The notes: generated by a model not told the origin, from the letters alone. A DNA stretch of 64,000 bases from Desulfarculaceae bacterium (GCA_021737145.1 JAIPEN010000006.1:62001-126000), one strand, 5' to 3'. Numbered from the stretch's first letter, positions 41,422 through 50,330 are shown. Numbers and translations are program-made.

Positions 41422-43974
41422 TTAGCCCCAGGCGGCCAGTCCTAGCGCATACTTGGTGCCCATGAGCGGATGATAGGGCACCACCCGCACGGCCAGCCCC
41501 AGGCGGCCGGTGCTCTGGGCCTTTATCTTGCCGGTGAACTCCCAGGTCCCGTCGCCGCCTCCGGCGGGGTCCAGGTTGTGGGTCAGGCGCTCGGCAAACT
41601 CGCCATCCGCCCCCAGCTTGCCGTAATAGGCGTCCACCGCCACCTCGCCGGGCTGCAAACCGCCCAGGTGCACCCGGGCCTTGATGGTCAGCTCATCGCC
41701 CCAGGTGGCGTTCTCGGGTGAATCGCTGTAAGCCTGCTCCACCCTCACCTCGCCCCAGTTCTCCATGATGCGCCGCACCCAGGCCCCCAGCTCGCGGGCC
41801 CCGGCGAAGTCCGAGCCCACCAGGCCGTTGTAGCGGTCCCCGGCGGGCAGATAGCCCAGCTCGGCGTAGTCCTCCAGCATGCGGTGGCTGTTGAACTCCG
41901 GGCACAGGTTAAGCAGGCTCTTCTTGACGTAGGCGATCCATCCCCGGGGCAGGCCCTCGTGGTCGCGGCGGTAGAACAGGGGGGCCACCTCGTTCTCCAG
42001 CAAACGGTACAGGGCACGGCCCTCCACCTCGTCCTGGGGATAGGCCTCGGTGTGCTCCTCGCCTCGGCCGATGGCCCAGCCCAGGCCGGGCTGGAAGCCC
42101 TCGTCCCACCAGCCGTCCAACACGCTTAGGTGCAGGCCGCCGTTGGCCACCGACTTCATGCCGCTGGTGCCGCAGGCCTCCAGGGGCCGGCGGGGGGTGT
42201 TGAGCCATATGTCGGCCCCTTGCACCAGGTAGCGGGCGGTGTTGATGTCGTAGTCCTCGATGAACACCACCCGGTCCGAGAACCGAGGGTCGCGGGTCAG
42301 GGCGGCGATGCGCCGGATGAACTCCTTGCCCTCGTTATCCTTGGGGTGGGCCTTGCCCGCGAAGATTATCTGCATGGGCCGCTGGGGGTCGTTGAGAAGC
42401 TTGGCCAGGCGGTCCAGGTCCTGGGCGATCAAGACCGCCCGCTTGTAGGTGGCGAAGCGCCGGGCGAAGACGATGGTCAGGGCCTCGGGGTTCAACACCT
42501 CGGCCGCGTGCTTCAGCTCCTCGGCGCTGGCCCCTCTTTGGGCCAGCTGGGCGCTCAGGGTGCGGCGCAAAAAGTCCACCATCTGGCCCCGGCGGCGCTC
42601 GCGCACTCGCCACAGCTCGCCGTCGGGCACCTCGTCGATGGCCTTCCACACCGTCTGGCTGTCCGGGTCCTCGTGCCAGCCCGGGCCCAGGTAGCGGTAG
42701 TAGAGATAGGCCACGTCGTTGGAGATCCAGGAGGGGATGTGCACCCCGTTGGTCACATGGGTGATGGGCAGGTCCTCGGTGGGGAAGTGGGGCCACACCC
42801 CGGCCCACATGTTGCGGCTCACCTGGCCGTGCAGCCGGCTCACCCCGTTGGCGAAGCCGCTGAGCCGCAGGGCCAATACGGTCATGCAGAACAGCTCGGC
42901 CTGGTCCGTGGGGTTGATGCGGCCGTAGCCCATGAGCACCGGCATGGAGATGCCCAACTCCTGCACGTAGCCCTCGAAGTGGCGGCGCACCAGCTCGGGG
43001 TCGAAGTAGTCGTTGCCCGCCGGCACCGGGGTGTGGGTGGTGAAGCAGTTGGAGGCGCGCACCACCTCGCGGGCCTCGTCGAAGCTCAGGCCCTTTTCTT
43101 GCTTTAGCTGGCGGATGCGCTCCAGGCTGGCAAAGGCGCTGTGCCCCTCGTTCATGTGGATCACGTTGGGCTCGATGCCCAGCGCGGCCAACAGGCGCAC
43201 CCCGCCGATGCCCAAAAGAATCTCCTGGCGGATGCGCATCTGGCGGTCCCCGCCGTAGAGCTTGTAGGTCACCGCCCTCAGATCCGGGGGGTTGGCCTCG
43301 ATGTTGGCGTCCATGAGGTACAGGGGCACCCGCCCCGCCCGCACCCGCCACACCCGGGCCTTGAGGGGCCGGCCCTCGATGTTCACCTCCACGGTCAGCT
43401 CCTGGCCGTCGTCGCCCAGCATCAGCTCCATGGGCAGGGTCCAGAAGTCGTTGGGGTGATACTCCTCCTGCTGCCAGCCGTCCGCGTCCAGATACTGGGT
43501 GAAGTAGCCCTGGCCATAGGCCAGGCCGATGCCCGCCAGGGGCAGGTTCAGGTCGGAGGCGCTTTTCAAATGGTCGCCGCTCAGGATGCCCAGGCCCCCG
43601 GAGTACAGGGGCAGGCAGTCGGCCAGGCCGTACTCAGCCGAGAAATAGGCGATGGACAGGTTCTCCGGGGCCCGGCCGTTCAAAAAGGCGCAGCGCTCGG
43701 CCCCCAGGTAGCCGCGCATCTGGTCGGCCACCCGCTCCATCTGGGCCAGGAATCCGCTGTCGTTGGCCAGGGCCTCCAGACGCTCCTGGCTCACCTGATT
43801 TAACATGGCCACCGGGTTGTGCTTGAGCTGGGACCACAGGTGGTGATCCACCCGCTGCCACAGGTCCACCGCCTCGGCGTGCCATGAGAACCACAGGTTG
43901 CCCGCCAGCTCGGCCAGGGGCGCCAGAACCTGGGGCAGGTTGGGCTTTATGGTGAATGTAAGGCTTGGCCGCAA
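41422..43974 (-). CDS. glgP: Alpha-glucan (glycogen/starch) phosphorylase
   Basis: 850 residues from TTG 43974 (RPSLTFTIKPNLP), chosen because GGAGG is 6 nt upstream; an in-frame ATG at 44046 would add 24 unrelated residues. Belongs to the short alpha-glucan phosphorylase group: LAGNLWFSWHAEAVDLW, AYFSAEYGLADCLPLYSGGL, MNEGHSAF, FARRFATYKRA, and the PLP lysine in EACGTSGMKSVANGGLHL. Releases glucose-1-phosphate from glycogen. Monocistronic; the C-terminus extends about 100 residues past the catalytic core in a beta-rich segment normal for this group. Confidence 0.93.
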   Translation of the reverse strand: MRPSLTFTIKPNLPQVLAPLAELAGNLWFSWHAEAVDLWQRVDHHLWSQLKHNPVAMLNQVSQERLEALANDSGFLAQMERVADQMRGYLGAERCAFLNGRAPENLSIAYFSAEYGLADCLPLYSGGLGILSGDHLKSASDLNLPLAGIGLAYGQGYFTQYLDADGWQQEEYHPNDFWTLPMELMLGDDGQELTVEVNIEGRPLKARVWRVRAGRVPLYLMDANIEANPPDLRAVTYKLYGGDRQMRIRQEILLGIGGVRLLAALGIEPNVIHMNEGHSAFASLERIRQLKQEKGLSFDEAREVVRASNCFTTHTPVPAGNDYFDPELVRRHFEGYVQELGISMPVLMGYGRINPTDQAELFCMTVLALRLSGFANGVSRLHGQVSRNMWAGVWPHFPTEDLPITHVTNGVHIPSWISNDVAYLYYRYLGPGWHEDPDSQTVWKAIDEVPDGELWRVRERRRGQMVDFLRRTLSAQLAQRGASAEELKHAAEVLNPEALTIVFARRFATYKRAVLIAQDLDRLAKLLNDPQRPMQIIFAGKAHPKDNEGKEFIRRIAALTRDPRFSDRVVFIEDYDINTARYLVQGADIWLNTPRRPLEACGTSGMKSVANGGLHLSVLDGWWDEGFQPGLGWAIGRGEEHTEAYPQDEVEGRALYRLLENEVAPLFYRRDHEGLPRGWIAYVKKSLLNLCPEFNSHRMLEDYAELGYLPAGDRYNGLVGSDFAGARELGAWVRRIMENWGEVRVEQAYSDSPENATWGDELTIKARVHLGGLQPGEVAVDAYYGKLGADGEFAERLTHNLDPAGGGDGTWEFTGKIKAQSTGRLGLAVRVVPYHPLMGTKYALGLAAWG

Positions 43975-44083
43975 GGCTCGCCTCCGGTGTGTTGAGGTTT
44001 CGGTTTGGCTCGGTCGATGCCCCAATTGTGACCAGGGCCACGGCAAATAGCAAGGTTTGCTTGGGGCGGTGCGCCTGGCCCCC

Positions 44084-44105
44084 AGGGTGTGCTAACCTAC
44101 ACCCT
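44084..44105. promoter_or_regulatory. Inverted repeat in the glgP/enoyl-CoA hydratase divergent region
   Basis: AGGGTGT-N8-ACACCCT, perfect 7-bp arms, 75 nt before the enoyl-CoA hydratase start and 110 nt from the glgP start. A candidate operator for a dimeric repressor such as a TetR-type regulator, none of which is encoded nearby. Confidence 0.35.
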
Positions 44106-44179
44106 CCGGGCGCGCAACGCCCTGATATTTCAGCTGCCCAGCAACCCCGGCGCTTGACCCACAAAGGAGGGGCCTGGCC

Positions 44180-44959
44180 ATGCAATACGATGCCGTGATC
44201 GTTGAGACCGGCGATAAATACGTCGGCACTATCACCCTGAACCGCCCGGACAGCCTGAACACCTTTAACACCGTAATGGCTGATGAGCTTTTGGCGGCCC
44301 TTGACCAGATGGAAAATGACAAGAACGTCCGGGTCATCCTCATCAAGGGCGCGGGCCGGGCCTTCTGCGCCGGCATCGACGTGAACGAGCTGGCCGGCAA
44401 GAGCGCCATGGAGTACCGGGACTGGATCGAGAGGATGGAAAATCCCCTCATGGCGATCTCCCGGATGAAAAAGCCGGTGATCGCCCAGGTGCATGGGTTG
44501 GCCGTGGCCAACGGCATGGGGCTGGTGGCCGCCTCGGACCTGGCCATCGCCTCGGAGGAGGTCCGCATGGGCCTCACCGCCATCAACGTGGGCCTGAACT
44601 GCGTCGGTCCGGTGATACCGGTGGCCAAGTGCGTGGGCCGCAAGAAGGCGCTGGAGCTGCTGCTCTACGGTGATCTGATCGACAGCGCGGAGTCTCTCAA
44701 GCTGGGCCTGCTCAACAAGGTGGTTGCCAAGGACGAGCTGGAGGCCAAGGCCCGCCAGTGGGCCGAGGAACTGGCCCAAAAGAGCCCCATAGGGGTCCAG
44801 ATCGCCAAGAGCGCCTTTTATAAATCCGAGGACCTTGACTATGAGAAAAAATTTGCCTATATGAACGAGGCCTTCGCCCGTTTGTGCACCACTGATGACG
44901 CCAAGGAGGGCGTGGCGGCCTTTTTTGAAAAAAGAAAGCCCGTGTGGCAGGAAAAGTAG
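44180..44959 (+). CDS. Enoyl-CoA hydratase/isomerase (crotonase) family protein
   Basis: 259 residues, AAGGAGG upstream. Crotonase fold: GTITLNRPDSLNTFNTVMADEL, oxyanion-hole region GAGRAFCAGIDVNELAG, IAQVHGLAVANGMGLVAASDLAIAS and FRMGLTAINVGL-type segment (VRMGLTAINVGLNC). At the usual Glu positions the sequence reads G-M-G-L and N-V-G-L rather than the E-containing hydratase pattern, so it may be an isomerase, hydrolase or other crotonase reaction. No beta-oxidation partners adjacent; stands alone before the redox-protein pair. Confidence 0.85.
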   Translation: MQYDAVIVETGDKYVGTITLNRPDSLNTFNTVMADELLAALDQMENDKNVRVILIKGAGRAFCAGIDVNELAGKSAMEYRDWIERMENPLMAISRMKKPVIAQVHGLAVANGMGLVAASDLAIASEEVRMGLTAINVGLNCVGPVIPVAKCVGRKKALELLLYGDLIDSAESLKLGLLNKVVAKDELEAKARQWAEELAQKSPIGVQIAKSAFYKSEDLDYEKKFAYMNEAFARLCTTDDAKEGVAAFFEKRKPVWQEK

Positions 44960-45083
44960 CCTGACCCGGACCCGGACAAGCTAGATCATAACGCCGGCAA
45001 CGGCGCCCACCTTGGGGCCGGCTGGGGCGACACGGCCCAGCCCCTATTGCCCTTCATGTGGTTTTTCGACGAGGGAGACAGCT

Positions 45084-45563
45084 ATGACCCCGGAAGAGAT
45101 GCGCGACAAGGCCAAGGATTTATTTCTCAAACGCATGCACTGCAGCCAGGCCCTGATGATGGTGGGGCAGGATAAGCTGGGCATCGAAGATCCGGGTATG
45201 ATCCGGGCGGTGGGGGCCTTTGGCGGAGGCATCGCCTCCAGCGGCCGGACCTGCGGCATCCTGCTGGGGGCCATTGCCGCGGTCTCGGCCCGTTACGGCA
45301 AGTCGCGTCCCGAGGAAAAAGACGATCCCAAGATGTGGCGGATCAGCTTCAAGCTGATCAAGGCCTTTGAGCAAATGTGCCAGCCCTACGGCAGCATCAA
45401 CTGCGCGGATATCGCCCAGGTGGCCTGGAAGGACAAGGAGCAGGTCAAGAACTTTTATGGCAGTCCCGAGAGCCGGCGCCTCAGCGTGTGCGCCGAGCTC
45501 AACGGCGAGCTGGCCAAGGTGCTGGGCGAGCTGCTGGAGGAGGCCGAGGCCGTGGAGTCCTGA
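45084..45563 (+). CDS. C-GCAxxG-C-C family redox protein, Cys form
   Basis: 159 residues from ATG 45084 with GGGAG upstream (frame open to 45012 without support). LFLKRMHCSQALMMVGQDK carries the first conserved Cys; GGGIASSGRTCGILLGAIAA the glycine-rich Cys motif; then CQPYGSINCADIAQVAW and SVCAELNGELAKVLGELL. Small helical thiol redox protein of unknown partner, common in anaerobes. Followed 47 nt later by a paralogue in which the first Cys codon is UGA. Confidence 0.88.
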   Translation: MTPEEMRDKAKDLFLKRMHCSQALMMVGQDKLGIEDPGMIRAVGAFGGGIASSGRTCGILLGAIAAVSARYGKSRPEEKDDPKMWRISFKLIKAFEQMCQPYGSINCADIAQVAWKDKEQVKNFYGSPESRRLSVCAELNGELAKVLGELLEEAEAVES

Positions 45564-45610
45564 GCGGCTCTCAACCTTGATTCACCATCTGACCTGCCAA
45601 GGAGCCGAGA

Positions 45611-46087
45611 TTGGACCCCTCTGAGATGCGCGCCCGCGCCGAGGAGCTTTTCAGCAAGCGGTTCACCTGAAGCCAGACCCTCATGACCGTGGGTCAGGAA
45701 AAGCTGGGACAGCACAACCTGGAACTGATCCAGGCCATGGCCGCCTTTGGCGGCGGCCCCGCCCGGATGGGAGGGCCCTGCGGCATCCTCTCCGGCGCGG
45801 TCGCGGTGGTGGCCATGCTTTACGGCCGGCGCACCCCCGCCGACAAGATCGACAACCGGCTCTATGAACTCAACCAAAAGCTGGCCGACCGCTTTGCCCA
45901 ACTCTGCGAGCCCTACGGTGGAATGGACTGCTTCGACATCGTGGCCGTGGATTGGCGCGACCAGAGCCAGATAGAAAAGTTCCGCGAGCGAGGCGACGGC
46001 CGCCTGCAAAAGTGCGCCCGCCTGGTGGGGGAGATGGCCTTCTACTTGGGCGAGCTGTTGGACCAGAACGGGATCGGACGCGGCTAG
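45611..46087 (+). CDS. C-GCAxxG-C-C family selenoprotein (UGA-encoded selenocysteine)
   Basis: 158 residues if read from TTG 45611 through the in-frame TGA at 45668-45670. AAGGAG lies 6 nt before the TTG, and the 19 codons before the TGA align with the upstream paralogue (LDPSEMRARAEELFSKRFT against MTPEEMRDKAKDLFLKRMH), placing the TGA exactly at the conserved Cys (R-F-T-Sec-S-Q-T-L against R-M-H-C-S-Q-A-L). A hairpin suited to SelB recognition starts 2 nt after the UGA. The rest has GGPARMGGPCGILSGAV, LCEPYGGMDCFDI and LQKCARLVGEMAFYLGEL. Automatic calling would truncate it to an ATG at 45683. Its stop overlaps convergent ybaK by 4 nt. Confidence 0.88.
45673..45698 (+). promoter_or_regulatory. 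Bacterial SECIS-like hairpin
   Basis: CC-A-GACCC (45673-45680) pairs with GGGTC-A-GG (45691-45698): 7 bp with one A/A mismatch and a 10-nt loop TCATGACCGT, starting 2 nt after the in-frame UGA. Position and size fit bacterial SECIS elements that bind SelB; the loop sequence is not strictly conserved between species. Confidence 0.6.
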
Positions 46088-46566
46088 ATCGCCGCCTCCA
46101 CCGGGGTGGGGCTCAAGATTTCTTCCAGCACCGAGGGTGTTATCTCCAACAGCAGGCCCCGCTTGCCGCCGTTGATCAGCAGGCGGGGCAGGGCCAGGAT
46201 GCCCTTTTCCACGTACACCGGCAGGGGCTTGCGGATGCCGAAGGGGCTTATGCCCCCCACCTGGTAGCCGGTGTGGCGCTGGGCGTCGCGCTCCGGGCAG
46301 GGGTTCACTTCCTTGATCCCCAACTGGCGGGCCAGGGCCTTGGTGCTCACTTCCTTGTCGCCGTGCATCAGCACCAAAAAGGGGGCTTTGTCCGGCCCGG
46401 CCATGACCAGGGTCTTGACCACCGCGTGCTCGTCCGCGCCCAGCTGGCGGGCCGCCTCGCCGGTGCCGCCGTGATCCACGTAGTCGTAGAGGCGGGGAAT
46501 AAAATCCACGCCGGCCCCCTTCAAGGCGTGCAGGGCCGGCGTGGAAGGTATCTTTTTTTTAGGCAT
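46084..46566 (-). CDS. ybaK: Cys-tRNA(Pro) deacylase, YbaK/EbsC type
   Basis: 160 residues. YbaK signatures: TPALHALKGAGVDFIPRLYD, GADEHAVVKTLVM (catalytic Lys in V-K-T-L), KALARQLGIKEV, GYQVGGISPFG and VYVEKGILALPRLLINGG. It hydrolyses cysteine mischarged on tRNA-Pro. Start overlaps the end of the upstream minus-strand baeRF gene by 8 nt, so the two are probably cotranscribed, both linked to translation quality. Confidence 0.92.
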   Translation of the reverse strand: MPKKKIPSTPALHALKGAGVDFIPRLYDYVDHGGTGEAARQLGADEHAVVKTLVMAGPDKAPFLVLMHGDKEVSTKALARQLGIKEVNPCPERDAQRHTGYQVGGISPFGIRKPLPVYVEKGILALPRLLINGGKRGLLLEITPSVLEEILSPTPVEAAI

Positions 46567-47686
46567 AGCGCAGAAGGGCGGCGATGTCTCCCAGCCCGTC
46601 CAGGGGCGAATCGCCGTCGATCTGCTCCAAACGGGCCCCGCCTTGCAGGGCCCCGGCCACGGCCAGGTTGACCACGTCGTTCACCGGGGTCATGGCTTGG
46701 TTGCAGATGGGGCAGTTGTCGGCCACGTGGCGCAGGCGGCCGCAAGAGGGGCAGGCCCCGCCCGCCGCGGTGAATCCCCGCCGCACGAACAGGGTGTGCA
46801 CCTTGCCCTCGAACAGGGCGCCCAGGGTCTGGTTGAGCCCGGTGGCCGCCTGGCCGCCCGGCCCCAGGTTGTCGGCCAGCTTGGCCAGCAGGCCCTCCTG
46901 GCGCTGGCGCCGGGCCGCCTGCAACACCTGCCGCACCTCGGCGGCCACCGCCGTCTGGTTGCAACCCACCTCCAGGCTGAAGCTGCCGGCCAGGCGCCCG
47001 CTCAGATAGGGGTGCAGGTGCTCGGCCAGCTCATCGGCCGTGGATTTGAGCCCGCCCAGCACCAGTTGGCGCGATTGGGTCTGGTCCATCAGCTCGCGGG
47101 CGCGGGCGGCCACTTCGTCCAGATAGCGCCCCCGGGCCTGCTCGGCCTTGCGGGCCACGTGGTTGTCGCCCATGCGTCCCTGGCCGCCGCCCTCGGGGGT
47201 CGCGGCCTCTTCGCCGTTTATCTCGGCCTCGGGCAGCTCGCTGGCCCCGCCCAGGAAGCAGCGGAAAAAGCGGGCCCGCTTGCCGTCCAAAATAACGGCC
47301 AGGGTGGGCTCCAGGTCGCCGGCCAGGGCGGCCAGGGGCCGGATGTAGGGGGCCGGTCCGGTTTCCAGCAGGTTGGCCACCGGCACCTCCAGGTGCAGGG
47401 TCTCGAACAATCCGGCCGGGGCGCAGGCAAACACGGCCAAGCCCCGGCCCGGGCTGCCCGGTAGTTGGTCCACCATGCGCTCCAATCGATCTATGTCTTC
47501 GGCCAGCTTGGGCCAGTCCGCCTTTGATCCGTTGTTGTTTAGCTGCTGCTCCTTTTTCTTCACCAACTCGCCCAGGGTGAGCATGCGCTGCTCACGGCTC
47601 TGGTCCAGGGCCAAATAAAGGCTCAGGGTGGGGTTGGGAGTGGTGCGAATGGAAGCAAGCTGATGCAGTTGGCGGTCTTCAAGCAT
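46559..47686 (-). CDS. Bacterial archaeo-eukaryotic release factor-like protein (baeRF family 10 type)
   Basis: 375 residues. N-terminal PNPTLSLYLALDQSREQRM, middle LAVFACAPAGLFETLHLEV and AVILDGKRARFFRCFLGG (the eRF1 domain 2-like region), VARKAEQARGRYLDEVAARA, LVLGGLKSTADELAEHLHPY, and a C-terminal zinc ribbon CPSCGRLRHVADNCPICN. This is the architecture of bacterial eRF1/Vms1-like proteins presumed to act on stalled ribosomes. I do not see a GGQ motif in the expected domain 2, so peptide release is uncertain. Operon with ybaK. Confidence 0.75.
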   Translation of the reverse strand: MLEDRQLHQLASIRTTPNPTLSLYLALDQSREQRMLTLGELVKKKEQQLNNNGSKADWPKLAEDIDRLERMVDQLPGSPGRGLAVFACAPAGLFETLHLEVPVANLLETGPAPYIRPLAALAGDLEPTLAVILDGKRARFFRCFLGGASELPEAEINGEEAATPEGGGQGRMGDNHVARKAEQARGRYLDEVAARARELMDQTQSRQLVLGGLKSTADELAEHLHPYLSGRLAGSFSLEVGCNQTAVAAEVRQVLQAARRQRQEGLLAKLADNLGPGGQAATGLNQTLGALFEGKVHTLFVRRGFTAAGGACPSCGRLRHVADNCPICNQAMTPVNDVVNLAVAGALQGGARLEQIDGDSPLDGLGDIAALLRYA

Positions 47687-48010
47687 AAAACTCTCCCTCG
47701 GTCAGGCAGGAGCCTGCCGTATGCTCGGCGCGCCGGTGCGCGCGGGCGTTGGGGGATGCGGCCTCGGGGCATGCCCTTGGCCAACGGGTGGGTGATGAAT
47801 CCGTCCGCTGGGGACAGAACATCGCACCTCCATTCCGGGTGCTCGAAATCCTAATACTTCAGTCCATAACAACTTAATTTCAGAATAGCGCCGGGGCCCG
47901 TCCGGGGTCAAGACGCCAGGCCCGCACATGGTTTTAATTGTGTTGAGCGGCAAAAAGAGATAAGATCGCCAAAGGCTTAGCTGATTCGGCCCCTTTGAGG
48001 TAAAGCGCCA
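47687..48010. other. Divergent intergenic region, 324 nt
   Basis: No gene recognised. A minus-strand promoter candidate lies at 47882-47911, implying a leader of about 190 nt for the baeRF gene with GC-rich complementary stretches (around 47735-47752). The right part (47935-48000) is AT-richer and should hold the promoter for the gene at 48011. Confidence 0.4.
47882..47911 (-). promoter_or_regulatory. Predicted promoter for the baeRF-ybaK operon
   Basis: Minus strand: TTGACC (47911-47906), 18-nt spacer, TATTCT (47887-47882). Reasonable sigma-70-type match in an otherwise GC-rich stretch. Confidence 0.35.
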
Positions 48011-48445
48011 GTGAGCATTGATTCCAAACAGTTGCGCAAGGTGTTGAGCATGCACGCCCGGCGCATCAGCCGGGAGCGCTCCCGGGGCCTGCGCTTCGCC
48101 ACGCCCGACAGCGAGCCCCCCAACCCGGTGGAGCAGAGCATAGAGGCCCGCCGCCAGCAGGTCTTGTCCAAGATCACCGAGGACATCGTGGCCGGGCTTT
48201 CCTCGCGCAGCATGCGCCTGGCCCCGGAGATCGACGACCCCCGCGACCTGGCCCTGGACCGTCTCTCCCTGGAGTATGGCCAATCCCTTTTCGCCGAGGA
48301 CCTGCCCGGAGGCGGGGTGCGCCTGCTGATCAGCGACCCGGATATGGGCGGCGAGCTGTCTCCCTTGCCCGCCGCGGAACAGGAGGCCCTGGGCCGCCGT
48401 CTGACCCATCTGGAAAACCAGGTGAGCGACAGCCTGGCCCCCTGA
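48011..48445 (+). CDS. Hypothetical protein
   Basis: 144 residues, GTG start (SIDSKQLRKVLSMHARRISR). Basic, helical N-terminal 30 residues, a central helix (SIEARRQQVLSKITEDIVAGL), then an acidic segment with strands (GGGVRLLISDPDMGG) and a C-terminal helix. No recognisable motif or family. Composition matches neighbouring genes, supporting reality. Monocistronic, 186 nt before the phosphate cotransporter gene. Confidence 0.6.
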   Translation: MSIDSKQLRKVLSMHARRISRERSRGLRFATPDSEPPNPVEQSIEARRQQVLSKITEDIVAGLSSRSMRLAPEIDDPRDLALDRLSLEYGQSLFAEDLPGGGVRLLISDPDMGGELSPLPAAEQEALGRRLTHLENQVSDSLAP

Positions 48446-48631
48446 ATCGCCCTTCAGAAACCTCTCCGGACAACCATCTGTATTTGCTAGGTAAAATCCC
48501 GGCGATTCGCCGCGGCCTCCCCGGGGGGATTAGGGGTTGACGCCCGGGCTCCTGGCAGATAAGAATGCCGCCAAGGTTACGATTCGATCACCATCGGGTT
48601 ACGTCCCGGTTACAAGGCTGCCCGCAATACC

Positions 48632-50317
48632 GTGAATCTCACCACAATCATCATTCAGGCCCTGGGAGGGCTGGGCCTGTTCCTGCTGGGCATGAAGCTC
48701 ATGTCCGAGGGCCTGCAAAAGGTGGCCGGCGACCGGCTGCGCGCCTTTTTGGAGGCGGTCAGCAACCGCCGGGTCATCGGCTGTCTCACCGGAGCCCTGG
48801 TCACCGCGGTGGTGCAGTCCTCCTCGGTGACCACCGTCACCCTGGTGGGCTTTGTCAACGCCGGCCTGCTGAACCTCACCCAGGCCCTGGGGGTGATCCT
48901 GGGGGCCAACGTGGGCACCACGGTCACTGCCCAGCTCATCGCCTTCAAGATCAGCGACCTGGCCTTGCCCTGCATCTTCATCGGGGTGGGCTTCAAGTTT
49001 TTTGCCAAGCGGCGCAAGTGGCGCTACATCGGCGATGTGATCCTGGGCTTCGGCCTGCTGTTCTACGGCATGGAGCTGATGAAAAACGGCTTCAAGCCGC
49101 TGCGGACTCATCCCGAGTTCATCGCCTTTTTCACCAAGTTCGACGCGGGCAGCATCGGGGGCATCCTGTTGTGCGTGCTCACCGGCGCGGTGCTCACCAT
49201 ACTGGTGCAGTCCTCCTCGGCCACGGTGGGCATAACCATGGCCTTGGCCAGCCAGGGCCTGTTGAACCTGCCGGGCTCGGTTGCCCTGATATTGGGCGAA
49301 AACATAGGCACCACCATCACCGCCGAACTTGCCAGCATCGGGGCCAATCTGGGCGCCCGCCGGGCGGCCAGGGCCCACACCATGTTCAACGTGATCGGTG
49401 TATGCTACATCGTCCTCTTGTTCCATCCCTTTGTCTCGTTTGTGGAATGGGTCACCGGCAGCCTAATGGGCATCGGACCGGCCCAGGCCGCGGTGCCCGG
49501 CCATGAGCAGCCCAACATCAGCCGCTACATCGCCAACGCCCACACCATGTTCAACGTGCTCAACGCCATGGTCTTTTTGGCCATCCTGCCCCTATTGGCC
49601 AAGGCGGCCATCAAGCTCACCCCGGGCAAAGAAGCCGAGGTGGTGCTGCAGGACATGGGGCGGCCGATGCACCTGGACTACAAGTTCGTGGACAACCCCT
49701 CGGTGGCCCTGGCCCAGGCCCGCGAGGAGACGGTGCGCATGGGGCGCATGGCCCAGGTCATGTACCGTGACGTCACCGACGTGCTGTTCAACCGCAAGCT
49801 GGAAAACCTGGCCCGCTGGAAGCAATCCGAGGAGGCCCTGGACAATCTGCAACGGGCCATCACCGAGTTTTTGGTCCAGGTTAGCCAAGGCTCCATCACC
49901 GAGCTCGAAAGCCGCGAGGTCAACTCCCTTCTGCGCATGGTCAACAACTTCGAGCGGGTGGGCGATGCCACCGAGAACCTGGCCGAGCTCACCGAAGAGA
50001 TGGTGGAGAACAAGCTGGAGCTGGCCGAGCGCGGCATGGAGGACTACCAGACCATCCGCGACAAGGTGGGCCGCTTCTTGGAAATGGTCACCACCGCCGC
50101 GGCCGAGCGCCACCGGGAGATCATGGACGCCGCCAAGCTCATGGAGGACGAGATCAACTTCATGCGCGACGAGATGCGCGACGACTATCTGGGCCGCCTG
50201 CGCTCCGGGGTGTGCACCGTGGATCCGGGCCTGGTGTTCGTGGACATGCTGGCCAACTTCGAGAAGGTGGGCGATTACTGCTACAACATCGCCCAGGCCG
50301 TGGCTGGAGAGAGATAG
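48632..50317 (+). CDS. Na/Pi-cotransporter family protein with C-terminal PhoU-like domain
   Basis: 561 residues, GTG start. Two Na/Pi repeats with the signature QSSS: TAVVQSSSVTTVTLVGFVNA and LTILVQSSSATVGITMALAS, each followed by GVILGANVGTTVTAQL or ALILGENIGTTITAEL. About eight TM helices to residue 330, then a cytoplasmic helical PhoU-like region (to the end, e.g. VNNFERVGDATENLAELTEE and ANFEKVGDYCYNIAQ). By family imports phosphate with sodium, the PhoU-like part being regulatory. Single gene ending at a terminator preceded by a palindromic repeat. Confidence 0.92.
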   Translation: MNLTTIIIQALGGLGLFLLGMKLMSEGLQKVAGDRLRAFLEAVSNRRVIGCLTGALVTAVVQSSSVTTVTLVGFVNAGLLNLTQALGVILGANVGTTVTAQLIAFKISDLALPCIFIGVGFKFFAKRRKWRYIGDVILGFGLLFYGMELMKNGFKPLRTHPEFIAFFTKFDAGSIGGILLCVLTGAVLTILVQSSSATVGITMALASQGLLNLPGSVALILGENIGTTITAELASIGANLGARRAARAHTMFNVIGVCYIVLLFHPFVSFVEWVTGSLMGIGPAQAAVPGHEQPNISRYIANAHTMFNVLNAMVFLAILPLLAKAAIKLTPGKEAEVVLQDMGRPMHLDYKFVDNPSVALAQAREETVRMGRMAQVMYRDVTDVLFNRKLENLARWKQSEEALDNLQRAITEFLVQVSQGSITELESREVNSLLRMVNNFERVGDATENLAELTEEMVENKLELAERGMEDYQTIRDKVGRFLEMVTTAAAERHREIMDAAKLMEDEINFMRDEMRDDYLGRLRSGVCTVDPGLVFVDMLANFEKVGDYCYNIAQAVAGER

Positions 50318-50330
50318 CCGATAGCGGGGC

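Noticed and set aside
45683..46087. Second redox protein started at ATG 45683
   Set aside because: Leaves out the active-site position and the upstream segment that is homologous to the paralogue and has its own ribosome binding site.
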